A stretch of DNA of 64,000 nucleotides from an uncultured Alistipes sp. (GTDB taxonomy: Bacteria > Bacteroidota > Bacteroidia > Bacteroidales > Rikenellaceae), in the NCBI RefSeq assembly GCF_963931675.1, contig NZ_OZ007039.1:1959806-2023805 (forward strand), in the 5' to 3' direction. Under the pieces are notes generated by a model, which worked only from the letters and a program-made list of their open reading frames with translations, was not told the DNA's origin and did no database searches. The position numbers were made by a program, and so were the translations under genes. Positions 19,628 through 28,176 of this stretch are shown in pieces (the first letter of the stretch is position 1; each line of letters starts with the position of its first letter).

Positions 19628-20707
19628 CTATGACATGACACTATTGACATAATCAGTCTGGTGCTTGAGTACGAAGTATAATCTGTTGACCAGTTTGCGA
19701 GCGACCTTTACGATGGCCTTGCTCTTTGGCATTCGCTTGCACTGTTCAGTAAAAAACAGGTTCATCGCAGGGTCTTGACGTACCGCCACCCATGCGGCCT
19801 CTATCAGGTTACAGCGCATGACGGCGTTTCTTCGCACGGTAATGTCTCCTGTCCCATCTTTCTCTCCACTGGAATGGCACATCGGGATCATCCCGATATA
19901 GGCGGCCAGTTGTTCGGCATTGCGGAAACGGGCAATGTCGCATATCTCCGAAAGAAATGCCATTCCCGTAGCCTGTCCGAACCCCGGAACGGTCATAATC
20001 AACCGCAGCGGTTCGCGAAACCGGTCCGTCTTGGCCAATGTCCGCAAAGCCCGTGTCATCTCCAACTTCTGGCGGCGTAGCTCCTCCAGATGCCGGATTT
20101 GAATGTCGAGGGCCTGACGCCCGCTCGGTGTGAGGGTTTCAACCTCCTTCAACCAGGCAATAAAACGTTTTGACCAGTTGGAGAACGGTTCGAGGAACTC
20201 TTGTGGAATCCCAATGCCCAGATACCGCAATTGGGACTTGATCCGGTTCTTCTGACGCGTCGTGTCTTTTGTTATCGAGTTCTTCAATCTTATCAAGGAA
20301 CGCATCTCCAACGATGCGCTGTCCGGCGTGTAAATGCCTTTCAGTTCGTTGGCTCGTAAACTCCGCGCCAGCTTGCTGCTATCCACGGCGTCACTCTTAC
20401 GAAGCTTTTCACTGCTCTTGGTCGGAACATCCCCCGGATTGACCACGATGTTGTCAATCCCTAATGCCGTCAGCCGTTCGTGTATCCAGAACCCGCAGAA
20501 GCCGGCTTCGTATACCGAATGATATTCGGCTCCCGGATAACTCCGCGCCAGAAATCCGTGCAATGCTTCCGGACTCGGATGCTGACTAAACTTCTTCAGC
20601 ACGGAGGTCTCCGACAAGACCGTAACCGACCAACTCTTCAAATGGACATCGATCCCTATATAAATCTTTTGTCCTCTGAAACTAATTTCGTTTCTTTGTC
20701 CTCTCAT
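19628..20707 (-). CDS. IS110-family (IS1111 group) DEDD recombinase/transposase
   Basis: 359 aa. The N-terminal RuvC-like DEDD domain opens with YIGIDVHLKSWSV and continues through VYEAGFCGFWIHERL and LRKSDAVDSSKLARSL. After a coiled-coil stretch the C-terminal Tnp domain has MTVPGFGQATGMAFLSE and the PMCHSSGEKDGTGDIT segment, which carries the catalytic Ser. The frame is intact, so the element may be mobile. It would recombine the circular element with target DNA guided by its bridge RNA. Confidence 0.9.
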   Translation of the reverse strand: MRGQRNEISFRGQKIYIGIDVHLKSWSVTVLSETSVLKKFSQHPSPEALHGFLARSYPGAEYHSVYEAGFCGFWIHERLTALGIDNIVVNPGDVPTKSSEKLRKSDAVDSSKLARSLRANELKGIYTPDSASLEMRSLIRLKNSITKDTTRQKNRIKSQLRYLGIGIPQEFLEPFSNWSKRFIAWLKEVETLTPSGRQALDIQIRHLEELRRQKLEMTRALRTLAKTDRFREPLRLIMTVPGFGQATGMAFLSEICDIARFRNAEQLAAYIGMIPMCHSSGEKDGTGDITVRRNAVMRCNLIEAAWVAVRQDPAMNLFFTEQCKRMPKSKAIVKVARKLVNRLYFVLKHQTDYVNSVMS

Positions 20708-20823
20708 GGCTATCGCTATTTTAGTTAGTTAAGGTTTGGCTGCTTTAATCTAACCAAAATCTCGATAGCTTTTTTCTTCTATCCGCTATCGGTGCGGTCT
20801 ACTCGGATCGTAAACATAGGAAC

Positions 20824-20831
20824 TATATTTG
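20824..20831 (+). promoter_or_regulatory. -7 box of the glycosyltransferase gene
   Basis: TATATTTG, 44 bp before the ATG at 20876. It supports that start over a longer upstream frame that would have to be translated across the promoter. Confidence 0.45.
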
Positions 20832-20875
20832 TGCAAATATACGGTTTTCTACGGATAAATCGTTATATTCGCACG

Positions 20876-21793
20876 ATGATTCGCATTTCGCTCATAATTG
20901 CCACCCACAATCGGGCGCAACAGCTCATCGAGGCGTTGGAGTCGGTCGTGCGGCAGGATCTCCCGCCCGGGGAGTGGGAGTGCGTGGTCGTGAACAACAA
21001 CTCGGCAGACGATACTGAAGCGCGTTTTGCGGCGTTTGCCGCACACTGTCCGGAACTGAACCTCCGCATGGTTTTTGAATCGAAGCCGGGACTCTCGCAC
21101 GCCCGCAACCGGGGGCTTCGGGAGACCACGGCATCGCTGGCGGCCATTATCGACGATGATGAACGGATCAATCCCGGATTTCTGCGGGCCTATGCCTCGT
21201 TTTTCGATACGCATCCCGACGCTGCGGTGGCCGGCGGTCGGATCATCGCCGAGTATCCCGCGGGACGCCCGGAGTGGATGTCGCACTACACCGAACGGCC
21301 CATCGCCAATCCGATGGATTTCGGACCGGAGGTGCGTCCGTTTCCTGCGGGACGGATCCCGGGGGGCGGAAACATGGCTTTCCGCCGCTCGGTCGTGGTG
21401 AAATACGGGGGGTTCGATCCGGCGCTGGGGCGTGTGGACGGCAAACTGGCCGGTGGTGAGGAGTCCGACTTCTTCCAACGCCTGCAGCGGGGCGGCGAGA
21501 CGCTCTGGTACGTTCCCGACGCCGTGATGTGGCACATCATCCCGCCGCAGAAACTCACGCTCGACTATTTCCGGCGCCTGAGCCGGAACGTCGGGGCGAG
21601 CCAGCGCCTCCGGGCGCAGCGGGACTGCCGCCTGCCGGAGGCCCTTGCCGCCGAGATCGCCAAATGGGCGGCAACGATGCTGCTGGCATTGGGGTTCCTC
21701 CTTCGCCTGTCACCCCGCAAGGCGCTCTGGCTGCTGCGCCTGCGTTGCGGAATCTCCCGGGGCCTTTTCGGCGGAGGGGAACGCGAGGCGTAA
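20876..21793 (+). CDS. Family 2 glycosyltransferase
   Basis: 305 aa from the ATG at 20876. GT-A fold: SLIIATHNRAQQLIEALESV at the N-terminus, a nucleotide-binding stretch ending IIDDDERINPGFL (DDD metal site near residue 90), and the acceptor-side GGGNMAFRRS and GEESDFFQRL blocks. The C-terminus has a hydrophobic amphipathic stretch, suggesting membrane association. It adds a sugar from an NDP-sugar to a surface glycan. It stands alone with no polysaccharide cluster nearby, so the acceptor is unknown. Confidence 0.85.
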   Translation: MIRISLIIATHNRAQQLIEALESVVRQDLPPGEWECVVVNNNSADDTEARFAAFAAHCPELNLRMVFESKPGLSHARNRGLRETTASLAAIIDDDERINPGFLRAYASFFDTHPDAAVAGGRIIAEYPAGRPEWMSHYTERPIANPMDFGPEVRPFPAGRIPGGGNMAFRRSVVVKYGGFDPALGRVDGKLAGGEESDFFQRLQRGGETLWYVPDAVMWHIIPPQKLTLDYFRRLSRNVGASQRLRAQRDCRLPEALAAEIAKWAATMLLALGFLLRLSPRKALWLLRLRCGISRGLFGGGEREA

Positions 21794-21860
21794 CCTGCCC
21801 CCCCCTTCCGCGAGCCGCGACGTTCCCTGCGGCCTCTGCCTCGCCCCCCCCGGCTGTGAC

Positions 21861-21886
21861 AAAAAAACGGACCCGCAAAGGTCCGT
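21861..21886 (-). terminator. Terminator of the PfkB-kinase gene
   Basis: AACGGACC (21866-21873) pairs with GGTCCGTT (21879-21886 region). On the minus strand it is followed by a run of seven T (21867-21861). Confidence 0.75.
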
Positions 21887-21916
21887 TCTCTCATTTTCAA
21901 GCGCTTCTGCCGTGGG

Positions 21917-22951
21917 TCAGAAGAGGTACTTTTCGTGCTTGACCTTGCTGACCAGCCGGTGAATATCCTCCCAGGCCTCTTCGCCGAAGGTCGTGCCTAC
22001 GACCTCGATCACCTTGCCGGCCGTGATGGCTCCGATCGTCCCGCACTGGCGCAGGGTCAGGCCGTCGCAGAGCCCCGCCATGAAGCCTGCAGCGTAGAAA
22101 TCACCCGCACCGGTCGTATCGACGCGTTTTGCCGCAGCCATGATGCCTACGTGTACGGCCTCGTCGCCCCGCTTGATCATCGCTCCCTTGGTGCCGATCT
22201 TCACGATGGCCAGCTCGCACATCTCCGAGATGGCCTGCAGGGCATTCAGCGGTTCGGCCTCGCAGGCGAAGGTCTTGGCTTCGTCCTCGTTGGCGAAGAC
22301 AATATCGACATGCTCGCGGACCAGCCCGCGGAGGAATTCGAGATTCTCGGCCACGATGTTGAAACTGGCCAGGTCGATGGCGACCTTCAGCCCGCACTCC
22401 TTGGCCGTGCGTGCGGCCTTGAGGATCAGGTCGTGGTTCTGGACCAGGTAGCCCTCCACGTAGAGGCAGTCGTACCCGTCGAAGATCGTCGGCTCGATCT
22501 CCTCGGCCGCCAGCTCCAGGGCGGCGCCGAGGTGGGTGACCATCGTTCGCTCGCCGTCGGCGGAGATCAGCGACACGCATTTCCCCGAACGCTCCTTGCC
22601 GCGGAAGATGATCGGTTCGATTCCGAGGTTGTCCAGCGCCTGCACGAAGAAGTCGCCCGTGGTGTCGGGACCGACCTTGCCGATGAATCCCACGCTGCAG
22701 CCCAGTTGCGCCATGGCGCGGATCGTATTTCCGGCCGAGCCTCCGAGCGAAAGCGAGTAGGGGAGTCCGGCGACCGATTTCGAGATCTCGGTCTGGAGCC
22801 GGGTATCCACCAGGCTCATGGAGCCTTTCGCCAATTTGAACCTCCCCAGTACGGAGTCGGTTTTCAGATTGACCAGCATGTCCGTGAGAGCATTGCCGAT
22901 TCCGATGACGCGCCTGATGCGTCTGTGTTCGGGTCTTTCGTTGAAGTTCAT
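21917..22951 (-). CDS. PfkB-family sugar/nucleoside kinase (adenosine-kinase-like)
   Basis: 344 aa from the ATG at 22951; the longer alternative uses TTG and adds five residues. Ribokinase fold: VIGIGNALTDML at the start, GGSAGNTIRAMAQLG for substrate binding, and DTTGAGDFYAAGFMAGL with the catalytic Asp and anion hole. It phosphorylates a sugar or nucleoside using ATP. Overall layout is closest to adenosine-kinase-like Bacteroidota proteins, but the substrate is not certain. It lies about 35 bp downstream of phosphofructokinase on the same strand and is probably cotranscribed. Confidence 0.85.
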   Translation of the reverse strand: MNFNERPEHRRIRRVIGIGNALTDMLVNLKTDSVLGRFKLAKGSMSLVDTRLQTEISKSVAGLPYSLSLGGSAGNTIRAMAQLGCSVGFIGKVGPDTTGDFFVQALDNLGIEPIIFRGKERSGKCVSLISADGERTMVTHLGAALELAAEEIEPTIFDGYDCLYVEGYLVQNHDLILKAARTAKECGLKVAIDLASFNIVAENLEFLRGLVREHVDIVFANEDEAKTFACEAEPLNALQAISEMCELAIVKIGTKGAMIKRGDEAVHVGIMAAAKRVDTTGAGDFYAAGFMAGLCDGLTLRQCGTIGAITAGKVIEVVGTTFGEEAWEDIHRLVSKVKHEKYLF

Positions 22952-22985
22952 GAGGTTTTTCTGCAAGGTCGCACGACGCGGCCGG

Positions 22986-23966
22986 TTAGATCGAGAGAAT
23001 TTTCACCAGTTCGAGGGCGCCGCGGTCGATTCCCTTGTCGTGCTTGACGGCCTTGGTGAAGGGTACGTAGACGATTTTTCCGTTCATCGTGCCGATCATG
23101 ACGTTGCGCTGCCCGTCGAGGAGCGCCTCGATGGCGGCCTCGCCCATGCGCGAGGCGAGGATGCGGTCGAAAGCCGTCGGGGATCCGCCGCGCTGGATGT
23201 GCCCGAGGATCGTCACCCGGGCGTCGTATTGCGGGAACTCCTTCTTCACACGTTCGGCCAGGGCCGTGGCGCCTCCGGTCTTGGGGTTCTCGGCAACGAT
23301 TACGATTGCCGAATTCTTGCTTTTGCGGAATCCGTGGTTGATGAGTTCGGCCAACTGGTCGACTTCGGTCTCCATCTCCGGGATGATGGCGGCTTCGGAA
23401 CCCGTGGCGATGGCGCTGTTCAGGGCCAGGTAACCGGCCGTGTGCCCCATCACCTCGACGAAGAAGAGGCGTTCGTGGCTCGATGCAGTATCACGGAGTT
23501 TGTCGACGGACTCCATGATGGTATTGAGTGCCGTATCGTATCCGATGGTGGAGTCGGTGCCTCCGAGGTCGTTGTCGATGGTTCCGGGCAGCCCCACGAT
23601 CGGGACGTTGTATTCCGAAGCGAAGAGGCTGGCTCCGGTGAGCGAACCGTCGCCTCCGATAACCACCAGGGCGTCGATCCCGGCCGCCACCATGTTGTCG
23701 TAAGCCTGTTTGCGGCCTTCGGGGGTCATGAACTCCTTGCAGCGGGCCGTTTTGAGGATCGTACCTCCCAACTGGATGATGTTGCTGACGCTTTGCGATT
23801 TGAATTCTACGATCTCGTTGAATACGAGGCCCTTGTAGCCGCGCATGATACCCTTTACGGAGAATCCGTTGAAGATGGCGCTGCGGGTCACGGCGCGGAT
23901 TGCGGCATTCATGCCGGGGGCGTCGCCTCCGGATGTCAGGATGCCGATGCATTTGATTCCAGCCAT
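22986..23966 (-). CDS. pfkA: ATP-dependent 6-phosphofructokinase
   Basis: 326 aa from the ATG at 23966 ([20 protein letters not shown]). It has the ATP site GGDGSLTGA, the catalytic [22 protein letters not shown], and the fructose-6-phosphate site [15 protein letters not shown]. The GGDGS form indicates ATP rather than pyrophosphate use. It commits fructose 6-phosphate to glycolysis. Length and motifs are normal for bacterial PfkA. Strong own promoter at 23997-24028. Confidence 0.95.
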   Translation of the reverse strand: MAGIKCIGILTSGGDAPGMNAAIRAVTRSAIFNGFSVKGIMRGYKGLVFNEIVEFKSQSVSNIIQLGGTILKTARCKEFMTPEGRKQAYDNMVAAGIDALVVIGGDGSLTGASLFASEYNVPIVGLPGTIDNDLGGTDSTIGYDTALNTIMESVDKLRDTASSHERLFFVEVMGHTAGYLALNSAIATGSEAAIIPEMETEVDQLAELINHGFRKSKNSAIVIVAENPKTGGATALAERVKKEFPQYDARVTILGHIQRGGSPTAFDRILASRMGEAAIEALLDGQRNVMIGTMNGKIVYVPFTKAVKHDKGIDRGALELVKILSI

Positions 23967-23996
23967 ATCACATTTGTTTAAAACAACAAAACCGGT

Positions 23997-24028
23997 CAAA
24001 GTTAGTGATTTTTTTCAGGATTTTCAAA
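23997..24028 (-). promoter_or_regulatory. Promoter of pfkA
   Basis: Minus strand: TTTG (24028-24025), 20-bp spacer, TAACTTTG (24004-23997). A full match to the Bacteroidota consensus, 31 bp upstream of the ATG. Confidence 0.75.
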
Positions 24029-24054
24029 AACTCGGCCAAATGTGACAGAAACAG

Positions 24055-24087
24055 CGACGGGCGGCAAACTTCCGTTGCCGTCCGTCG
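24055..24087 (-). terminator. Probable terminator of the PspC operon
   Basis: A 13-bp stem (24055-24067 with 24075-24087) with one G-T pair, 19 bp after the last gene of the operon. The T-run is poor, so confidence is moderate. Confidence 0.5.
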
Positions 24088-24105
24088 TCGGGATGGGTTG
24101 CCCGG

Positions 24106-25428
24106 TTAATTTTCAGATGTTTCGTCGTTCTTGGGGGTCTCGCTGCTGTCGCGGACCGATACCTCGGGATTGTATTCGTCCTGTCCCGCGCGGATCGAGA
24201 CCTCCTTGCCGTCGGCATTGACCTTCAGTTCGCCCTCTTCCTTGTCCACGGTGATGTCGATCGATTTCGAAGGCACGGCGATGTGGAGGGTCTGGCGTCC
24301 CTCTTCGATCACACTCTCCTCGTCGAAGTCCTCCAGCAGTTTTTCGAGGGTGGTGGTGTCTCCGTCGATGATGAGTTCGCTGCGCAGGACCCGTTCTACG
24401 GCAGCCTTTTTCTTGTGGAGCTTGTCGCTGACATTCTCGCGGATGGCGGTCACCGAGCAGCCGATGATCGAGAGGATCCAGAGCAGGAAGATGATCAGGA
24501 CGGTCTTGCCGCCGGGCTTGCGCGAGGCGATCAGGCACATCAGCACGTAGATCATCAGGATGACGGGGATCAGGACGATGAAGATGCCGAGGATCGGGAC
24601 CCAGAGCGAGAAGTCGTTCAACCCTCCGAGGTGGATCAGTTCGGGACCTCCGGTCACGACGGCGAAGAGTCCGATGATCAGGGCGCAGGCACCCATGATG
24701 AGCCCGAAGACGAGGATCCCGGCGAAGATCTTCAGCAGGATCAGCACGATCTTCCCGAAGAGCGACACGGCTTCGGCTACGATCGGCTTGGCTTTCGAAT
24801 CGGGTTCGTTGCTGCTGGTTGCGGCGGTGACCTCGCCGATGGATTGTGCGGTGATCTTTTCGCCGTTCATTTCGAGTTTCTGGCGGGCGCTGCGGGCGGC
24901 CGGGACGGCGAACCACATGATGAAGTAGCAGATCAGGAAGATGCCGAAGAGGTTGCCGAAAAGGGGCCCGAACCAGAAGAGGAAGGGAATTCCTCCGAAA
25001 AAGGAGAGCAGCAGCGGCAGGAACAGCCCGAGGCGTACCCAGACGGGATCGATGTCGAAATATTTGCCGATTCCGGCGCAAACGCCTCCCAGTTTGGCAT
25101 TTTCGGTGTCACGGTAGAGGCGTCGGGGGATGCGCGGGGTTTCGTACTGCAGGTCGTGGTCGGCGTTCTGGTCGGAGATGTCCTCGGCGGAGCCCATCTG
25201 TGCGATGATGTTCATCATGAGGGGCTTCTCGACCACCCGGGTGTTGTCCTGCGTCGAGAGGATCAACTCCGCGATGCGGGCTTCGATGTCGGCGACGATC
25301 TCCGCGCCGTCGGGCGTCTCCCTGTAGTAATTCTTGAGGCTTTCGAGATAGGCATCGAGGGCTTCGTAGGCGTCGGTGTCCATCGTAAAGGCCACGCCCG
25401 AGATGCTGCATTTCTTGACTTCTTTCAT
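24106..25428 (-). CDS. Large PspC-domain membrane protein
   Basis: 440 aa. Residues 1-85 form a soluble domain (SISGVAFTMDTDAYEALDAY ... DIEARIAELI) shared with the operon's first gene. Residues 105-165 are a PspC domain (RRLYRDTENAKLGGVCAGIG). Several more membrane segments follow, then a soluble C-terminus (EGELKVNADGKEVSIRAG) of beta type. PspC proteins sense or relay envelope stress at the inner membrane. It is the last gene of a five-gene operon. Its exact role is not known. Confidence 0.8.
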   Translation of the reverse strand: MKEVKKCSISGVAFTMDTDAYEALDAYLESLKNYYRETPDGAEIVADIEARIAELILSTQDNTRVVEKPLMMNIIAQMGSAEDISDQNADHDLQYETPRIPRRLYRDTENAKLGGVCAGIGKYFDIDPVWVRLGLFLPLLLSFFGGIPFLFWFGPLFGNLFGIFLICYFIMWFAVPAARSARQKLEMNGEKITAQSIGEVTAATSSNEPDSKAKPIVAEAVSLFGKIVLILLKIFAGILVFGLIMGACALIIGLFAVVTGGPELIHLGGLNDFSLWVPILGIFIVLIPVILMIYVLMCLIASRKPGGKTVLIIFLLWILSIIGCSVTAIRENVSDKLHKKKAAVERVLRSELIIDGDTTTLEKLLEDFDEESVIEEGRQTLHIAVPSKSIDITVDKEEGELKVNADGKEVSIRAGQDEYNPEVSVRDSSETPKNDETSEN

Positions 25429-25458
25429 GGTTGTGTGTGGGGTTTCTGTGTGTGTGGG

Positions 25459-26322
25459 TTATTTTTTACGGATGCTGCCGCCGCTGGATTTCGTCGACTC
25501 GACGCGGCAGTCGCCGCCGTAGCGGACCGATGCGCCGCTCGAAGCCCGGGCCCGGAGCTCCTCCGAGCAGGTTACCGTGATGTCGGAGCCGCTCGAAGCC
25601 TGGACGTCGGCACGCGTCGAGACCAGTTCTGCGGCGTTGATCTTGCCGGCCGAACTGCTGCTGCCTTCGAACAGGATCGTGCCCCCTTTGAGTACGATGT
25701 CGGCGGCGCTCGATGCGCCGGCCGTGCACGACTGCGCTTTGACCTCGGCACGGACCGTGGCGGCGCTCGACGCGTCGATGTCGCACGTCGCGGCCTTGAC
25801 CGTCGCCTTGACCGTCGCGGCGCTTGAAGCGTCGATGTCGCACGACTGGGCTTTGACCGACGTCTGGATCTCTGCGGCGCTGGAGGCCTTGACCCGCAGC
25901 GCCGAGGTCTTGATCTCGACCTCCTTGCCCTGAATCTCGGCGGCACTCGATGCTTTGAGCAGCCGGAGCGTACGGTTGCCGACCGGAACGGTCACGGTCA
26001 CCTTCACGTTGCGGACCTGCTTGATTTCGGGGTCGATCGTGATCCGGAGTTCCCGGGCTTCGGCCTGTACGACCACCCACTCCATCAGGTTGTCGTTGGC
26101 GTCGATGCGGATCTGGTCTCCCTGCTCCGTCAGGATGACGCGGATGGCGCGCGAGACGCTGATGGCATCGAATTCGGGGACCGGGATCTCCTTCGTGACG
26201 ATATGGCTGTTGCCCTTGATTACTCTCTTGCCCTGCAGGGTGCTTGCGAAGCAGACGCTGCAGAGGGTGCAGGCGGCCGCCAGCATTACGAACGGTATGG
26301 TTATCAGCAGAAATTTTTTCAT
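25459..26322 (-). CDS. DUF2807 (GIN-domain) exported protein with beta-solenoid repeats
   Basis: 287 aa with signal peptide (KKFLLITIPFVMLAAACTLC). It matches the DUF2807 pattern: ISVSRAIRVILTEQGDQIRI followed by KVTVTVP. From about residue 120 it is made of repeats of about 20 residues built on ASSAAE/ASSAAT (KASSAAEIQ, DASSAATVK, DASSAATVR, GASSAADIV), which should stack as a right-handed beta-solenoid. DUF2807 proteins are predicted envelope or adhesin-like proteins and often travel with PspC and PadR genes. Function is unproven. Confidence 0.8.
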   Translation of the reverse strand: MKKFLLITIPFVMLAAACTLCSVCFASTLQGKRVIKGNSHIVTKEIPVPEFDAISVSRAIRVILTEQGDQIRIDANDNLMEWVVVQAEARELRITIDPEIKQVRNVKVTVTVPVGNRTLRLLKASSAAEIQGKEVEIKTSALRVKASSAAEIQTSVKAQSCDIDASSAATVKATVKAATCDIDASSAATVRAEVKAQSCTAGASSAADIVLKGGTILFEGSSSSAGKINAAELVSTRADVQASSGSDITVTCSEELRARASSGASVRYGGDCRVESTKSSGGSIRKK

Positions 26323-26343
26323 GACTCGCTGTTTTTAAGGGGT

Positions 26344-26688
26344 TCAGTTGTTTTCTTCGGTATTTCCGTGACGGATGCGACGGATCTGTCCGACGAGTTC
26401 GTCCCACGCCTCGTCGAGCGTGCGGAGGTATTCGTGGCCCTTCTCCGTGAGGGTGTAGTATTTGCGGGGCGGGCCCTGGGGGGACTCTTCCCAGCGGTAG
26501 GTGAGCAGACCGGCGTTTTTCTGCCGGGTGAGGATCGGGTAGAGTGTACCCTCGACGACGATCATCTCGGCCTGTTTGAGTTCGGCGATGATCTTCGGAG
26601 CGTAGGAATCCCCGCGGGAGAGGATGGCGAGGATGCAGTACTCCAGAATTCCTTTGCGCATTTGCGCCTTTACGTTGTCTTCAGCCAT
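26344..26688 (-). CDS. PadR-family transcriptional regulator
   Basis: 114 aa, the usual short form. The winged helix has MRKGILEYCILAILSRGDSY at the N-terminus, then VEGTLYPILTRQKNAGLL, the PadR recognition and wing signature (LYP.L.R...GLL), and RKYYTLTEKGHEYL. A single C-terminal helix serves dimerisation. It lies in the middle of the PspC/DUF2807 operon with gaps of 12 and 21 bp, so it most likely represses that operon. Confidence 0.88.
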   Translation of the reverse strand: MAEDNVKAQMRKGILEYCILAILSRGDSYAPKIIAELKQAEMIVVEGTLYPILTRQKNAGLLTYRWEESPQGPPRKYYTLTEKGHEYLRTLDEAWDELVGQIRRIRHGNTEENN

Positions 26689-26700
26689 GGTGTTTGAATT

Positions 26701-26904
26701 TTAACCTTTGGGGTTCTGCGGCACGACCAGCCAGAGGATGATGTAGACCCAGATGGAGAGTCCGCCGAGGAGGATCATGATGAGCAGGGCGACGCGCAGT
26801 TTCGAGACATCGAGTCCGAAGTAGTCGGCCAGGCCTCCGCAGACTCCGGCGATGATGCACTCTTCACGGGAGCGGTAGAGGTGTCGGTTGTTGTTTGCAG
26901 TCAT
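26701..26904 (-). CDS. Minimal PspC-domain membrane protein
   Basis: 67 aa, almost entirely one PspC domain: LYRSREECIIAGVCGGLADY, then a membrane helix (ALLIMILLGGLSIWVYIILW) and a short basic tail. It starts 6 bp after the preceding PspC gene stop and ends 12 bp before padR. It is likely an inner-membrane component of the same envelope-stress module. Confidence 0.85.
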   Translation of the reverse strand: MTANNNRHLYRSREECIIAGVCGGLADYFGLDVSKLRVALLIMILLGGLSIWVYIILWLVVPQNPKG

Positions 26905-26910
26905 TGTGTT

Positions 26911-27444
26911 TCAGGATTTTTTGCGGAACGGGTTGAATTTCCGGGCCGGTTCTTCGGGGATGACGAACCAGAGGATGATGTAGACCCAGATGGAGAGTCC
27001 GCCGAAGAGGATCAGCAGCAGCATCACGAGCCGGATCATCGTGGGGTCCGCATCGAAGAATTCGCCCAGCCCTCCGCAGATTCCTGCGATCGAGCGGTTG
27101 GTCCGGGACCGGTAGAGTTTTCGGGGCGGGTTCTGTGCCTGGTCGCTTCCCGTTTGCGCGGCGCCGCTCTCCGCTCCCGGGCGGCGGATCTCGCCGAAAT
27201 CGGAGGGGTCCCCCATCTGGGCCATGGTGGCCCGGACGACCTCGATGGTGATGACGCGCATGGGGGATACGACCCGTTCGCGGAAGATCTCCGCCACGCG
27301 GGCTTCGATGTCGGCCATCGTTTCGGCATCGTCTTCGGGGAGCCGCCGGCGGATGTCGTCGAAGTAGCTGCTCAAAAGTTGGCAGGCATCCTGGTCGAGG
27401 GTGAACACCACCGAACCGATGCTTACGTTTACAGTCTCTTTCAT
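26911..27444 (-). CDS. PspC protein with N-terminal shared domain
   Basis: 177 aa from the ATG at 27444; a longer frame would start inside the promoter. Residues 1-85 (NVSIGSVVFTLDQDACQLL ... DIEARVAEIFRERVV ... MAQMGDPSDF) are clearly the same domain as in the large PspC protein at the operon end. A linker and a PspC domain (LYRSRTNRSIAGICGGLGEF) with one membrane helix follow. It is first in the operon, under a good promoter. The shared domain has no function I can name. Confidence 0.82.
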   Translation of the reverse strand: MKETVNVSIGSVVFTLDQDACQLLSSYFDDIRRRLPEDDAETMADIEARVAEIFRERVVSPMRVITIEVVRATMAQMGDPSDFGEIRRPGAESGAAQTGSDQAQNPPRKLYRSRTNRSIAGICGGLGEFFDADPTMIRLVMLLLILFGGLSIWVYIILWFVIPEEPARKFNPFRKKS

Positions 27445-27499
27445 GGTCGTAACGGCTTTTGCCGGGTAATTTTTTGCGGGTTTTACTATTTTGACAGTG

Positions 27500-27530
27500 C
27501 AAATATAAAACACTTTTTAGTATTATGCAA
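27500..27530 (-). promoter_or_regulatory. Promoter of the PspC/PadR/DUF2807 operon
   Basis: Minus strand: TTG (27530-27528), 20-bp spacer, TATATTTG (27507-27500), 56 bp before the first ATG. This is the expected site for PadR control; no operator palindrome was firmly identified. Confidence 0.6.
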
Positions 27531-27657
27531 TACAAAGTACTCGTTTTCTTGAAAATTTCTGCAAAAAAGTGCTTTTTCTCGGATTTTTGCCGGGAAAATG
27601 GCGATATTTGGAGTTCCGATGTTGCGTTTTGCCCGGCATCTTCGTCTTACAGATACC

Positions 27658-28176
27658 ATGAAGGAATCCGAATTCACCGCTTTTGTCCTGCCGTTGCGCG
27701 ACCGCATGTTCCGCTATGCGCAGAGCCTGCTGCTCTCGTCGGCCGAGGCGGAGGATGTGGTTCACGACCTGCTGATGCGCCTGTGGAGCGAACACGCGCG
27801 GCGGGAGATGCCCCGGAAGGTCGAGCCGTTCGTGATGACGGCCGTGCGCAACCGCTGTTGCGACCTGTTGCGCCGCCGTCAGGCGGACGAACGGCGCCGG
27901 GAGGCGGTTGCTGCGACGGGAGAACGCTCGATTGCGGCGGATGCCGAGGGGTGGGAGGTGCGCGAACTGGTGCGGCGGGCGCTGTCGGCCCTGCCGGAGC
28001 GGCAGCGGGAGGTGCTCCACCTGAAGGAGATCGAGGGGTACCCGACGCGGGAAATCGCCGCGATGCTCGGTTGCGACGAGGCGCAGGTGCGGGTGATCCT
28101 CTCCCGGGGACGGATGGCCCTTCGGGGTATTCTGCAAAAAATGAGAAACGATGAACGAACGACACGAACGGATTGA
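27658..28176 (+). CDS. ECF-type sigma factor
   Basis: 172 aa from the ATG at 27658. An ATG at 27598 would add 20 residues but overlaps a likely promoter box (GATATTTG near 27610). Region 2 includes SSAEAEDVVHDLLMRLW. Region 4 includes LSALPERQREVLHLKEIEGY and TREIAAMLGCDEAQVRVILS. It directs RNA polymerase to a dedicated promoter set, probably for envelope functions. The following gene, which overlaps by 26 bp, looks like its anti-sigma factor. Confidence 0.88.
   Translation: MKESEFTAFVLPLRDRMFRYAQSLLLSSAEAEDVVHDLLMRLWSEHARREMPRKVEPFVMTAVRNRCCDLLRRRQADERRREAVAATGERSIAADAEGWEVRELVRRALSALPERQREVLHLKEIEGYPTREIAAMLGCDEAQVRVILSRGRMALRGILQKMRNDERTTRTD

Larger units (their letters stand above)
19292..20759 (-). 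mobile_element. IS1111-type IS110-family insertion sequence
   Basis: 13-bp perfect inverted repeats, TTTTGGTTAGATT at 19292-19304 and its complement at 20747-20759, flank a DEDD transposase. Subterminal repeats plus a long non-coding stretch downstream of the transposase (here 19305-19627) are the pattern of the IS1111 subgroup. True ends probably lie a few bases outside the repeats. No target duplication is seen, as expected. It sits between dsbD and a glycosyltransferase. Confidence 0.75.
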
